Shown: positions 8,229 to 17,273 of the stretch, piece after piece
Layout of the letters: each line of letters starts with the position of its first letter
Numbering within the stretch: the stretch's first letter is position 1
Assembly: GCA_900143615.1 (NCBI GenBank)
Contig: FREU01000006.1
Coordinates: 62,001-126,000 of the forward strand
Source: Rhodobacteraceae bacterium Alg231-30
GTDB taxonomy: Bacteria; Pseudomonadota; Alphaproteobacteria; Rhodobacterales; Rhodobacteraceae
Direction: 5' to 3'
DNA length: 64,000 nt
Position numbers and translations under genes: made by a program
The notes under the pieces: model-generated
The model's input: the letters and a program-made list of their open reading frames with translations, nothing else
The model's database searches: none
Told to the model about the DNA's origin: nothing

Positions 8229-10100
8229 ATGACCACCCGTTTTCTGAGCGCCACATGCGCGCTTGCCCATTTTGCTGCAACCATGGCATCCGCCAGCGAC
8301 GACTTTTATCTCGGCGAAATTATCATCAGCGGCGGCTTCACCCCTATTGATGAAGAAAAATTCGGCCGCTCTGCCAGCATTATCACGTCTGATGATATCG
8401 AAGAGCGCGGTATCACCACTGTGCAAAACGCCCTGCGCGCATTGCCGGGCGTTTCGGTCAGCTCCTCGGGAAGCAGCCTCACGGATGTTCGCATTCGCGG
8501 CGGAGAAGCACGTCACACACTTGTGCTGATAGACGGTGTGCCTGCCGGCGGCGGCAATCAAAACTACAGCTTCTCCGGATTGGAAACCGCCAATATTGAG
8601 CGGATCGAAGTATTGCGCGGCCCGCAATCCGTGTTTTACGGTTCAAACGCGTCAAACGGCGTCATAAACATCATCACGAAAACCGGCGGCCTTGGGCAAG
8701 AAATCGCAGGCAGTTTGGAATTTGGCGGAGCGACCACGGCAACAGCACGGTTTTCGACCCGCACAAACCGTGGTGGTGTCGCCCTCAATCTCTCGCATAC
8801 GGATGATAAGGGGTTTGACTACTCCGGGAGCGGCGGCGAAAAAGACAGCCTCGAGCGCTCAACCTTTCACCTCAATGCCGACTACCTGATAACAGACCAG
8901 ATCAAATTGGGGCTAACTCTGCGCCATTCTGATGAAACCTTCGACACAGACGAAGAGAACTGGTTGGCGGATAACGCCGGTGACTATGTTGTCGACAACC
9001 CGGATCTTTTTGGCGAGCGCACCGAGCAGCTAGCTAGCCTCTGGACCGAGATAGAAACAATGGGCGGGCAGCTAAACCACCGCGTTGCTTTCGACTTCAG
9101 CAGCTATAAGGCCAGCTCAAACGGCGAAACACCTGTCAAAGCGGATCGCAAATCCCTGCGCTACTTACTCAGTTATGGCCTTGATGGTCGTTCGGTGTCT
9201 CAATCAGATCACCTCGTCAATGTGATCACTGAGTACCGTGAAGATAGCGCGACCAGTAGCTCGGACTACAAACCCGCCCGCGCCTCATACGCTATCGAGT
9301 ATCGCGGCGAGTTGACCAATGGTCTGAACCTCCAGGGAGGGGTGCGCTATGACAAGAACAAAACCTTTGAGGACAATATCACTTGGAACTTTGGTGCCTC
9401 CTATATGCTGGCCACGGGGGTGCGTTTGCATGCCTCAGCCGGTGAAGGCATTGTCGATCCAACCTATCTTCAATTGTTTGACGATCCATGGGGCACAATC
9501 GGAAACGCGGACCTGAGACCCGAGAAAAACCGCGGCTTTGATATTGGTGTGGAAGTCCCCTTTGCCCAAGGGCGGGGCGTCCTTGATCTCACGTATTTTG
9601 ACGAAAACCTGAAGGATGAAATCGTCTACTATTTTGACGCCGATGCAGGCCATGCGACCTATAAAAATCAGGATGGAGACAGTAAACGCAGAGGCGTCGA
9701 GGTCTCAGGGAGGTATGCGGCCACAGACATACTGAACCTGAGTTTGTCCTACACCTACATAGACGCCAGCAACGAAGATGGTTCACTCGAAGTGCGTCGC
9801 CCCAAACATGAACTCATGCTCTCAGCCTCTCAGGACATTTTGCAAGGTCGCGGCAATTTCAACGCAGATGTGCGCTATGTGGCCGACAACTATGACACCC
9901 AATGGTTTGGGGCCGACTATGGCGCTGCTAAAAAACTCCCCGACTTCGCCACCGTAGATGTAGCCGCAAACTATGCACTCAACGACCAATTGACCCTGAC
10001 GGGACGTGTCACCAACCTGTTTGATAAGGAGTATTCCGAGACTTGGGGTTACGCCACACGTGGACGGACATTTTATGTCGGCGTGAGGTCTTCGTTCTAA
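8229..10100 (+). CDS. btuB: TonB-dependent outer-membrane cobalamin receptor BtuB
   Basis: Imports corrinoids across the outer membrane using TonB energy. The 623-residue protein starts with a signal peptide (MTTRFLSATC to about residue 23). A TonB-box-like GEIIISGG follows, then the plug domain (about 40-150) with ERGITTVQNALRALPGV, VLIDGVP and IERIEVLRGPQSVFYGS, then a 22-strand-type barrel ending in VGVRSSF with the usual terminal Phe. I chose ATG 8229 because it starts the signal peptide and has AGGA 7 nt before it; an upstream ATG at 8178 would bury the signal peptide. The B12 riboswitch and the downstream btuFCD-cbiZ genes make a cobalamin/cobinamide substrate very likely. Confidence 0.93.
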   Translation: MTTRFLSATCALAHFAATMASASDDFYLGEIIISGGFTPIDEEKFGRSASIITSDDIEERGITTVQNALRALPGVSVSSSGSSLTDVRIRGGEARHTLVLIDGVPAGGGNQNYSFSGLETANIERIEVLRGPQSVFYGSNASNGVINIITKTGGLGQEIAGSLEFGGATTATARFSTRTNRGGVALNLSHTDDKGFDYSGSGGEKDSLERSTFHLNADYLITDQIKLGLTLRHSDETFDTDEENWLADNAGDYVVDNPDLFGERTEQLASLWTEIETMGGQLNHRVAFDFSSYKASSNGETPVKADRKSLRYLLSYGLDGRSVSQSDHLVNVITEYREDSATSSSDYKPARASYAIEYRGELTNGLNLQGGVRYDKNKTFEDNITWNFGASYMLATGVRLHASAGEGIVDPTYLQLFDDPWGTIGNADLRPEKNRGFDIGVEVPFAQGRGVLDLTYFDENLKDEIVYYFDADAGHATYKNQDGDSKRRGVEVSGRYAATDILNLSLSYTYIDASNEDGSLEVRRPKHELMLSASQDILQGRGNFNADVRYVADNYDTQWFGADYGAAKKLPDFATVDVAANYALNDQLTLTGRVTNLFDKEYSETWGYATRGRTFYVGVRSSF

Positions 10101-10101
10101 G

Positions 10102-10956
10102 ATGCACAGGTTCATCGGCATTTCTTTAGTAGCCCTCATCTCCATTCGGGCCACCATGGCACAAGGAGATATGCCCCCCTCCACACCCAAGCGTGTCGTG
10201 TCGATGAACCTGTGCACCGATCAGCTGGCCATGATGCTTGCAAGCGATGATCAGCTGATTTCGGTGTCCTATTTGTCGCGGGATAGCTTTAGCTCGGCCA
10301 TGGCTGATGAGGCGCAAAACTATGACATCAACCATGCCCGCGCAGAAGAGATCTACCTGATGAAGCCGGACTTGGTATTGGCCGGGGCCTATTCCAGTCA
10401 GGCAAGCGTTGAAATGTTGCGCCGCCTTGATGTGTCCGTGGTTGTGGTTCCACCCGCGCAATCTCTACAAGACGTCGGCGCCGCCTTGATAACAGTAGGA
10501 CACGCCCTTGGGCAGCAATATGCTGCGCAAACCCTGTTGGACAGCTTTGAGAGCGATCTGCTGGCGCTCACACAAGACGCAGAGGCTGCAACGCCCCTGC
10601 GCGCAGCCATATATGAGGCGAACGGCTGGACCGTCGGGAACAGCTCGCTTGCCGGACAAATCCTTATGGCCGCAGGATTGCACAATATCGCCGAGGACGC
10701 GGGGCTGTCTTATGGCGGGGTTCTGCCGCTGGAACTGTTGGTGCTGGAAGCACCGGATTTGGTTGTGTCCTCTGCGCCCTACCCAGGCCATTCGCGCTCC
10801 GAAGCCCTGTTGTCACATCCGGTGATCGAAACCTTTAAGACCAAAAACGCAATCGCGCGCATTCACAATGGCGATTGGATTTGTGGCACCCCACATGTGG
10901 TGCGCGCTATAACCCAAATACGCGATATGCGACAGCACGTGGAAAGCAATCGATGA
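10102..10956 (+). CDS. btuF: Cobalamin ABC transporter periplasmic binding protein
   Basis: A 284-residue class III binding protein of the BtuF/FhuD fold. The signal peptide ends near residue 20 (RATMA-QGD). The mature part shows KRVVSMNLCTDQLAMML, HARAEEIYLMKPDLVLAG, a long interdomain helix after ALGQQYAAQTLLDSF, and LEAPDLVVSS. It captures the corrinoid released by BtuB and delivers it to BtuCD. The gene begins 1 nt after btuB, and its stop overlaps the btuC start in ATGA at 10953-10956. Confidence 0.88.
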   Translation: MHRFIGISLVALISIRATMAQGDMPPSTPKRVVSMNLCTDQLAMMLASDDQLISVSYLSRDSFSSAMADEAQNYDINHARAEEIYLMKPDLVLAGAYSSQASVEMLRRLDVSVVVVPPAQSLQDVGAALITVGHALGQQYAAQTLLDSFESDLLALTQDAEAATPLRAAIYEANGWTVGNSSLAGQILMAAGLHNIAEDAGLSYGGVLPLELLVLEAPDLVVSSAPYPGHSRSEALLSHPVIETFKTKNAIARIHNGDWICGTPHVVRAITQIRDMRQHVESNR

Positions 10957-11936
10957 TGCGTGTGGAAGTCTGCCTGAGCGCGCTTGTGTTCGCGCTGTTC
11001 ATTGTCTCGCTTGGTGTTGGGCCCGCAGACGTTTCAGCAACCGACAGCTTGCGCGCGCTCTTTGACACAAGCTATGGCCCGCTCACAATGGTGATGCAGG
11101 AAATCAGGCTCCCTCGCGCCATTTTGGCCGCGTTGATTGGCGCAGGTCTGGGTCTCACAGGCGCTGCGTTACAGGGATATCTGCGCAACCCTCTGGCCGA
11201 ACCCGGACTAATCGGCGTCTCAGGCTCCGCCGCATTTGGGGCCGTGCTTGCACTGCACGGCGGATTGGCGATGGGGGCGGTGTTTGGCGTTCCGTTGATG
11301 GCGCTTTTGGGCGCTCTGGGGGGCGTTATTTTGGTGCTGCTGCTGGCGGGGTCGCGCGGCGGTTCAATGACCTTGATCTTGGCAGGCATTGCCATATCTG
11401 CACTGGCTTCGGCGCTGACATCACTGGCCCTTAATCTCTCGCCCAACCCGTTTGCCGCCAATGAGATTGTGTTCTGGATGATGGGGTCTCTGGCGGATCT
11501 CTCGATGACACATGTGGCGCTGGCGCTGCCCTTTTTGATGGCGGGCGCTGTGCTGATCGCCACAACCGCACGCGGGTTGGATGCGCTCACGCTTGGCGAA
11601 GACGCGGCTCAAACGATGGGCATCAATCTGTCCCGTCTGCGCCTTCTGCTGGTGTTGGGCACGGCCGCCATCATCGGCGGGGCCACGGCGGTGGCAGGGG
11701 CGATTGGTTTTGTCGGCCTTGTCGTGCCCCATATCCTGCGCCCGCTTGTCGGCGCCCAGCCCTCGCGTCTGCTATGGGCCTCTGCCTTGGGCGGCGCGAT
11801 CATGCTGCAACTGGCTGATATCGCCGTGCGGGTGATCCTGCCCGAACGCGATCTCAAACTTGGCGTCATCACAGCCCTGATCGGCGCACCGCTGTTTCTA
11901 CATTTGATTTACAAAACCCGGAGGGACTTGGGATGA
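10953..11936 (+). CDS. btuC: Cobalamin ABC transporter permease
   Basis: A 327-residue FecCD/BtuC family permease with about ten membrane helices. Recognisable segments are LRLPRAILAALIGAGLGLTGAALQ-like sequence (here starting IRLPRAILA), NPLAEPGLIGVSGSAAFGA, and the gate region GFVGLVVPHILRPLVG near the C-terminus, which contacts the ATPase. The start ATG at 10953 overlaps the btuF stop. It forms the inner-membrane channel with BtuD. Confidence 0.92.
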   Translation: MMRVEVCLSALVFALFIVSLGVGPADVSATDSLRALFDTSYGPLTMVMQEIRLPRAILAALIGAGLGLTGAALQGYLRNPLAEPGLIGVSGSAAFGAVLALHGGLAMGAVFGVPLMALLGALGGVILVLLLAGSRGGSMTLILAGIAISALASALTSLALNLSPNPFAANEIVFWMMGSLADLSMTHVALALPFLMAGAVLIATTARGLDALTLGEDAAQTMGINLSRLRLLLVLGTAAIIGGATAVAGAIGFVGLVVPHILRPLVGAQPSRLLWASALGGAIMLQLADIAVRVILPERDLKLGVITALIGAPLFLHLIYKTRRDLG

Positions 11937-12688
11937 GCCTTCTGAAACTGCGCAACCTTTCAGTCAAACTACGTCAACGGCAAGTGTTCCGCGATATTTC
12001 CTTTGATATTGGAGCGGGCGAATGTGTTGGACTGATCGGCCCGAATGGTGCCGGGAAAACCACCTTGATGCGCGCCACTCTTGGCCTGTTGCCCTCTGAG
12101 GGCCAAAGCTCACTGACCACGCTGACGGCACTCCAACGCGCCCGTGCAGTGGCATGGATGCCGCAAGCCCGCGAAATTGCCTGGCCGATTTCGATTGAGC
12201 GTCTTGTTGCGCTGGGGCGCATCCCACATCTGCCCCTTGGACAAACAATTCCTCGCCAAGATCAGGCTTTTGTCGATGCGGCCATCGATCAAATGGGGCT
12301 GGATCAATTCCGCAGCCGCGCCGCCTCGCGCCTGTCAGGTGGTGAACAGGCCCGCGCCTTGATCGCGCGCGCTTTGGCTCAAGATACCCCTTTGTTGATG
12401 GCCGACGAACCCATCGCGGGACTGGATCCCGCGCATCAAATCTCTACCATGCAAGTGTTCCGCGATCTTGCAGACGACGGCAAAGCCTCGGTTGTCTCGA
12501 TCCACGACCTTGGTCTCGCCGCACGTCACTGCACCCGCCTGATCCTACTGGCCGAGGGCGGCATCCTCGCGGACGGTCCCCCGGCCGAGGTTCTGACACC
12601 CGATCTGATAGCGCGCGCCTTTGGTGTGTCTGTCTGGCATGAACTCACCCCGAACGGGCCCGTTTTTCAGCCCCTAGAGGTGGTGTAA
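11933..12688 (+). CDS. btuD: Cobalamin ABC transporter ATP-binding protein
   Basis: A 251-residue ABC ATPase. Walker A GPNGAGKTT, the Q-loop region, signature LSGGEQARALIARAL, Walker B LLMADEP and the H-loop histidine (VVSIHDLG) are all visible. It powers BtuC. The start overlaps the btuC stop (ATGA), and the stop overlaps the cbiZ start, so translational coupling is likely. Confidence 0.93.
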   Translation: MSLLKLRNLSVKLRQRQVFRDISFDIGAGECVGLIGPNGAGKTTLMRATLGLLPSEGQSSLTTLTALQRARAVAWMPQAREIAWPISIERLVALGRIPHLPLGQTIPRQDQAFVDAAIDQMGLDQFRSRAASRLSGGEQARALIARALAQDTPLLMADEPIAGLDPAHQISTMQVFRDLADDGKASVVSIHDLGLAARHCTRLILLAEGGILADGPPAEVLTPDLIARAFGVSVWHELTPNGPVFQPLEVV

Positions 12689-13371
12689 TGGGAACCCTCT
12701 CGCTAAACGCACCTTGGCTTACCTTTGATCTCGGGGCCGAGCACCAGATACTCAGCTGGTCGCTAAACCACCCCGGTTTCTGCCGTCCCTCGCAAATCCA
12801 CTGGCGCGAGGTTCTCAACCGCGACCTGCCCGAAGACCTCGACGTGTATCGCTGGGTTGACGAACAGCTCGCCGCGCGTGAACAACTTGACGCCGTGCTG
12901 TTTCTCACCTCGCGTGATGTCACCTGTTTTGAAGAACGCCGCTCCTTAGTGGGTGATGTCACCGCCCATGCGGTGGCCACCGTCGGCCTGACAAACGCCG
13001 AGCGCGTCGGGGCAAGGGTTGATTATAGCAGCACAAACTTGGGCACCATCAACGTTGCCCTGCAGCTGTCAACGGATCTGAGCCAAGGTGGGCTTCTGCA
13101 AGCGATGAGCATCGCCGTTCAAGCCCGCACCGTTGCCGTGATGGACGCAGGCATCCAACTCTCAACCGGCATCGCCACCGGCACCGGCACCGATTGCGTC
13201 GCCATCGCCGCACCAACAGGCAAAATCCCCTATGCGGGACTGCACACCGACACGGGCCACGCCATTGGCCGCGCCGTCTATGACGCTGTGCACGCCGGAG
13301 CCTTGGCATGGATCACCGAAAACGATGCGCGCCGGATTGACGAGCGCCACCAAAAAGGAGACCAACCATGA
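12688..13371 (+). CDS. cbiZ: Adenosylcobinamide amidohydrolase CbiZ
   Basis: Cleaves the aminopropanol side of adenosylcobinamide to adenosylcobyric acid, letting the cell salvage incomplete or foreign corrinoids through the de novo branch. The 227-residue protein has the family motifs [28 protein letters not shown]-like [12 protein letters not shown], and [20 protein letters not shown]. Its place inside a B12 uptake operon matches the known role in corrinoid salvage in Rhodobacter sphaeroides. The start overlaps the btuD stop (TAATG), and its stop overlaps the exbB start (ATGA). It implies that the organism takes up cobinamide or pseudo-B12 and rebuilds the lower ligand. Confidence 0.93.
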   Translation: MGTLSLNAPWLTFDLGAEHQILSWSLNHPGFCRPSQIHWREVLNRDLPEDLDVYRWVDEQLAAREQLDAVLFLTSRDVTCFEERRSLVGDVTAHAVATVGLTNAERVGARVDYSSTNLGTINVALQLSTDLSQGGLLQAMSIAVQARTVAVMDAGIQLSTGIATGTGTDCVAIAAPTGKIPYAGLHTDTGHAIGRAVYDAVHAGALAWITENDARRIDERHQKGDQP

Positions 13372-13964
13372 CCCTCTCGGATTTCGCAGCTTTTTTTGCA
13401 ACCGGCGGACCAGCCCTGTGGGTGATTGGCGTGCTCTCAGTGCTAACCGTCGCGATAGGGCTGTGGAAGATTGTCGAACTCATCAGACTGGGCATCTGGC
13501 GTAGCGCGGCAAGCCATGCGCCCAAAACGCCCACAGGACGGGTTGTCCAGGCAGCACAGTTGGCCCTGCAAAACCCGCGCCTTGATCGCGAGATGGCGGT
13601 GAATGAAACCACCCGCGTGGCCAAGACCGAACTGTTTGCCCTGCGCCAAGGCATTCGCCCGCTTGAATTGATTGCCGCCATTGCGCCGCTTGTTGGCTTG
13701 CTGGGCACCGTTATGGGAATGATCTCAGCTTTCCAAGCCTTGCAAAACGCCGGTGGCAGCGCGGATCCTTCGGTGCTCGCTGGTGGCATTTGGGAGGCGC
13801 TTTTGACCACAGCCGCAGGCATGGCCGTCGCTATTCCCGCCTCAGTTCTTGCGAGCTGGTGTGAAGGCATTACCGAGCGCGAACAGGCCCGCATGGAAGA
13901 CCGTTCTATGCGTGTCTTCAATGACACCGCCCCCGTCGTCAGCCCGCAAAACGCAGCCGCCTAA
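13368..13964 (+). CDS. exbB: ExbB/TolQ/MotA-type proton channel protein
   Basis: A 198-residue inner-membrane protein with three membrane helices: an N-terminal helix (about 15-38), then the paired helices [20 protein letters not shown] and [16 protein letters not shown] that define the family. It forms the pentameric motor stator that, with ExbD, uses the proton gradient to energise TonB. It is translationally coupled to cbiZ (ATGA) and exbD (TAATG). Its position in the operon suggests a motor dedicated to BtuB. Confidence 0.92.
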   Translation: MTLSDFAAFFATGGPALWVIGVLSVLTVAIGLWKIVELIRLGIWRSAASHAPKTPTGRVVQAAQLALQNPRLDREMAVNETTRVAKTELFALRQGIRPLELIAAIAPLVGLLGTVMGMISAFQALQNAGGSADPSVLAGGIWEALLTTAAGMAVAIPASVLASWCEGITEREQARMEDRSMRVFNDTAPVVSPQNAAA

Positions 13965-14341
13965 TGCTTGCGCTGCCCCCCACAAGACCGCGCAAACGGC
14001 CAAGCCTGACGCCGATGATTGATGTGGTGTTTCTGCTGCTGATCTTCTTCATGCTGGCATCGCAATTTGGCAAAGACCTTATCCTGCCCCTGAACACCGG
14101 TGACGGCGCAGGCACCTTCCATGGTCCGCCCCGTCTGGTGAGTTTCTCCAGTGACGGCACAAAGCTGAATGGCACACCGGTTACACTTGCGGACTTAGCC
14201 GAACGCCTGCGCCCGCTCACAAGCGCTCAAACAGACGCAATCATTCTGCGCGCGCTGGATGACGCCCCGCTACAAGACCTGATGGATGCGGCAGCAAGCC
14301 TGCGCCAAGCCGGTTTTTCAAACCTGATGGTGATGGAGTAG
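13964..14341 (+). CDS. exbD: ExbD-type biopolymer transport protein, first copy (catalytic Asp present)
   Basis: A 125-residue single-pass protein. The membrane helix LTPMIDVVFLLLIFFML carries Asp20, the family's essential protonatable residue (Asp25 of E. coli ExbD). A periplasmic domain with SLTLADLAERLRPL-like sequence (here VTLADLAERLRPL) follows. Two ExbD helices sit inside the ExbB pentamer. It is followed 3 nt later by a second exbD-like gene that lacks this Asp. Confidence 0.92.
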   Translation: MLALPPTRPRKRPSLTPMIDVVFLLLIFFMLASQFGKDLILPLNTGDGAGTFHGPPRLVSFSSDGTKLNGTPVTLADLAERLRPLTSAQTDAIILRALDDAPLQDLMDAAASLRQAGFSNLMVME

Positions 14342-14344
14342 CAG

Positions 14345-14728
14345 ATGAACTTTGGGTCCCATCACAGACGCGCGTCCACCGAAGCCATTTTACCGATGAT
14401 CAACGTGGTTTTCCTGCTGTTAATCTTCTTCTTGATGACCGCAAGAATCGCCCCCAGCGCACCGATTGACGTGACCCCTCCGGTCGCCGAACTAGACGGT
14501 CATGCCGAGGCCAGCACAGCCTTGTATTTTTCCGCCAAGGGGGATCTGCATTATTACGGGCACAAGGGGGCCGCTGCCCTCACCGCAGTATCACAACAGC
14601 ACGACTCTGAAACACCGTTGATACTACATGCCGACGCTGACGTGCCAATCCGCGCGTTGGCGGCGTTGTTAAATGACCTCCAAACCCGCGGTGTCGCAGC
14701 CGTCGATCTGGTCGGCCGATCACTATGA
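14345..14728 (+). CDS. ExbD-type protein, second copy (Asp replaced by Asn)
   Basis: A 127-residue ExbD paralogue. The membrane helix reads LPMINVVFLLLIFFLM: the essential Asp is Asn20 (codon AAC at 14402-14404), at exactly the same residue number as Asp20 in the upstream copy. The periplasmic part ends ALLNDLQTRGVAAVDLVG. Because ExbD works as a dimer in the ExbB pore, an Asp/Asn heterodimer would have a single proton-carrying site. Whether this copy is functional, structural or inhibitory cannot be read from the sequence. Its stop overlaps the tonB start (ATGA), so it is kept within the coupled operon. Confidence 0.88.
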   Translation: MNFGSHHRRASTEAILPMINVVFLLLIFFLMTARIAPSAPIDVTPPVAELDGHAEASTALYFSAKGDLHYYGHKGAAALTAVSQQHDSETPLILHADADVPIRALAALLNDLQTRGVAAVDLVGRSL

Positions 14729-15516
14729 GCCAAGGCGGGCGTTTCATTGTTTTCCTAGCTCTGTCGCTAGGATTGCACCTGATGGTTTGGGTGTCCTGGG
14801 ACGACGCCAGGCATCAATCCGTCGGCGGAGGGGGGCAAGATGCCATCACGCTAGCTGCGGTCCCCGCCTCTCTGAGCGCGACCGTGGCTCGTTGGGAGCA
14901 ACCCGTTGACGCCGCGCAGCAGGTAGAAAGCATAGCCACCCCAGACTCATTGACAATGCAGGTCCCAATGATGCCGCACACGCCTGCTGCGCCAAGCCTG
15001 CCAAGCCAACCGACGCCCCTGCAACCAGCAGCGCTTGCGACAAGCCCAAGCATCGACACAAGTCCACCCGCGCCGCCTGCTCCTAAACCCGCGCCCCAAG
15101 CGGTTGAGCCGCCCTTTACGCCGCAATCATCTCAGGCGCCATCAATCCCGCCACAAAGTGCGGAACAAGCGCAAGGTATTGGTCAAAACAGCACCCAAGG
15201 ACACGGCGGTGATAGCGAGACTGGTTCACCTGATACCCAACGCGAAGCCTCACATCTGCGCAAATGGGGTAGCGCAATATCCGCGCGTATCGAACGTCAA
15301 AAGCGCGCGGGCCGCGATCAGGGCGACGTGCGCGTGCAGCTTGTTGTGCACAGCTCCGGCACACTCACATCTGTGCGTGCAACCAGCGGTTCAGGAAATG
15401 CGGATTTGGAAGCACAGGCAATAGCCACAGTAAAGAGAGCCCGCTTGCCCAAAGCCCCAAACGGGGTTCGGACTGGCGAGCACAGTTTCACACTTCTGCT
15501 GTCCTATCGTCGCTGA
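14725..15516 (+). CDS. tonB: TonB-family energy transducer
   Basis: A 263-residue protein with an N-terminal membrane anchor (GRFIVFLALSLGLHLMVW) containing the Ser/His pair characteristic of TonB. A long Pro/Gln/Ala-rich periplasm-spanning linker follows (about 70-165), then a C-terminal TonB domain (about 178-263) with ISARIERQKRAG, VRVQLVVHSSGTL and ATVKRARLPKAP. It passes motor energy to the BtuB TonB box. It is the last gene of the operon; the next gene is convergent. Confidence 0.9.
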   Translation: MSQGGRFIVFLALSLGLHLMVWVSWDDARHQSVGGGGQDAITLAAVPASLSATVARWEQPVDAAQQVESIATPDSLTMQVPMMPHTPAAPSLPSQPTPLQPAALATSPSIDTSPPAPPAPKPAPQAVEPPFTPQSSQAPSIPPQSAEQAQGIGQNSTQGHGGDSETGSPDTQREASHLRKWGSAISARIERQKRAGRDQGDVRVQLVVHSSGTLTSVRATSGSGNADLEAQAIATVKRARLPKAPNGVRTGEHSFTLLLSYRR

Positions 15517-15537
15517 CCATCCTTTGGGGCTTAGGTC

Positions 15538-16251
15538 CTAGCGCTTGCGAAACGTCAGATAATGCGGTGTGCGCCCTTCGCGAAAGGCTTTCTGCTCATA
15601 ACGCGTCGAGATCCAGTCATCCCACGGCTCGCGCCAGTCATCAGGCCGCTCGGCCAACCACTCAAACCCTTGGCGCGGAACTTCTTCCAAGGTCTGGCGT
15701 ACATAATCCGGTATGTCGGTGGCCACGCGAAATATCGCACCGGGCTTTAGCTTGCGTGCCAACGGTTCAATATGTTCCGGCGTCACAAAGCGGCGGCGGT
15801 GATGGCGCTTCTTGGGCCACGGATCGGGGTACAGCAAAAACGCACGGCTGATGCTTTCGTCCGGCAGCACATCAAACATATTGCGCGCATCGCCTGGATA
15901 GACCCGAACATTGTCCGCGCCGGCCTTGCGGATCTTACCCAACAACATGGCAACGCCGTTGATATAAGGCTCACACCCGATGATCCCCACATCCGGATTT
16001 TGCACGGCTTGATGCACCATGTGCTCGCCACCGCCAAAACCGATCTCAAGCCAAACGTCCCGATCCCCGAACAGCCCTTCTAGATCAAGGTTTTCACGCT
16101 CGGGGTTTTCCTCCCAATCGACCTTACCGGGCGACAGCGCGGCAAGATCCTCGTTCAGATAGGCCTCTTGGCTCGGGCGCAAACCCTTGCCTTTGAAACG
16201 GCCGTAAAAGTTGCGCCACGGGGCGCCGGTGGGGTGCTTATCTTCAGACAT
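15538..16251 (-). CDS. trmB: tRNA (guanine-N7-)-methyltransferase
   Basis: Methylates G46 of tRNAs using S-adenosylmethionine. The 237-residue protein has the SAM-binding motif WLEIGFGGGEHM, GCEPYINGVA, the catalytic/substrate motif LYPDPWPKKRHHRRRFV, and the C-terminal TRYEQKAFREGR and PHYLTFRKR that are hallmarks of TrmB. The ATG at 16251 gives the normal N-terminus MSEDKHPTGA. It converges with tonB; only 21 nt separate the stops. Confidence 0.96.
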   Translation of the reverse strand: MSEDKHPTGAPWRNFYGRFKGKGLRPSQEAYLNEDLAALSPGKVDWEENPERENLDLEGLFGDRDVWLEIGFGGGEHMVHQAVQNPDVGIIGCEPYINGVAMLLGKIRKAGADNVRVYPGDARNMFDVLPDESISRAFLLYPDPWPKKRHHRRRFVTPEHIEPLARKLKPGAIFRVATDIPDYVRQTLEEVPRQGFEWLAERPDDWREPWDDWISTRYEQKAFREGRTPHYLTFRKR

Positions 16252-16302
16252 GGGCTTAAGTATACCTTTCGCGGCAGGCTTTGCCCAATGCATGCAGTGG
16301 GG

Positions 16303-17163
16303 TCAAGCCTTTCCGAAAATCATCCGCAAGACAAACATGCCCGGAATGGTCACAACATACATGGTGATCCCGTATAGTGCTGCAGGTACCGCGAATTCGG
16401 GAATACCGCCGCTTTGCGCGACGAGCCCCGCCACCGTGATGCCAAGGGCCGCATTCTGCACTCCCATCTCGATGGAGATACACAACCCGTCACTTCCCGA
16501 CAGCCCAATCACGCGCGCCACCAGAACGCCTAGGATCAGCAAGACCGCATTCAACCCGATCAGAATTGGACCCAGCGTGGCGATGTTTTCCATAAACAAA
16601 CCCCAGTTTGTCGCCAAGGCCACCACCACAATGATCAGAAACAGCCCAACCGCAACTTTGGACACCATCGGCTCAGTGCGCTCGGCAAACTCGGTGGCCA
16701 CAAACCGCACCAAAACGCCGATCAAAACCGGAACGGCTGTTATGGCAAACATCGACACGGCAATGGCGCTGACATTGATCTGCGGCGCGGCTTCCCCCAA
16801 AAACCGGAACGCCGCCCAAGCGACCAACATAGGCACCGTCAAAACCGACAACAGGCTGACCACAGCAGTTAAGGTGATCGACAAAGCCACGCTACCGCCC
16901 GCCAATTTGGTCAGAATATTTGACGTCACACCGCCGGGGCAAAACGACAACAGCATTACACCAAAAGCCAACGCTGGAGGTAGATCAGCGAATGACACCG
17001 CCGCAAAGGCAACCAAAGGCACGGCAAACACTTGCATAATCACGCCGGTCATAACGGCGCGCGGCATGGTCAAGACCCGACCAAAATCCGCAAACGTCAG
17101 CCCGTAACCCAACGAAAACATAATAATCGCCAGCGATAGCGGCAAAGCCACGTCAATTAGCAT
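16303..17163 (-). CDS. Bile acid:sodium symporter family (BASS) transporter
   Basis: A 286-residue integral membrane protein with about ten helices. Family landmarks are PLSLAIIMFSLGYGLTFADF at the N-terminus, LLSFCPGGVTSNILTKLAGG (the crossover motif with GG and NxxT/SN) and EMGVQNAALGITVA. These match the BASS family of sodium-coupled organic anion carriers. Substrates in bacteria include bile acids, pantoate and keto acids, so the substrate is not assignable. ATG 17163 is preceded by GGAGG at a good distance; the upstream extension of the frame runs into the metK terminator. Confidence 0.85.
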   Translation of the reverse strand: MLIDVALPLSLAIIMFSLGYGLTFADFGRVLTMPRAVMTGVIMQVFAVPLVAFAAVSFADLPPALAFGVMLLSFCPGGVTSNILTKLAGGSVALSITLTAVVSLLSVLTVPMLVAWAAFRFLGEAAPQINVSAIAVSMFAITAVPVLIGVLVRFVATEFAERTEPMVSKVAVGLFLIIVVVALATNWGLFMENIATLGPILIGLNAVLLILGVLVARVIGLSGSDGLCISIEMGVQNAALGITVAGLVAQSGGIPEFAVPAALYGITMYVVTIPGMFVLRMIFGKA

Positions 17164-17204
17164 CCTGAAATTCCTCCCTGTTCGCCTCCAAACCGTTGCA
17201 CAGA

Positions 17205-17252
17205 AAAGCAAAAGGGCCAAAGCTTTCCCTCACAGGAAAGGCTTTGACCCTT
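17205..17252 (-). terminator. metK terminator
   Basis: A long hairpin pairs 17212-17228 with 17235-17252 (AAGGG..CAAAGC against GCTTTG..CCCTT), with one mismatch, one bulge and a 6-nt loop. On the minus strand it is followed by T-rich TTGCTTTTCTG. It starts 22 nt after the metK stop. Confidence 0.85.
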
Positions 17253-17273
17253 CGTAACTTGGTTCAGGATCGG

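Noticed and set aside
7871..8284. 137-codon minus-strand frame, and an overlapping 62-codon plus-strand frame
   Set aside because: Both lie in the cobalamin riboswitch and leader; the conserved RNA elements explain the sequence.
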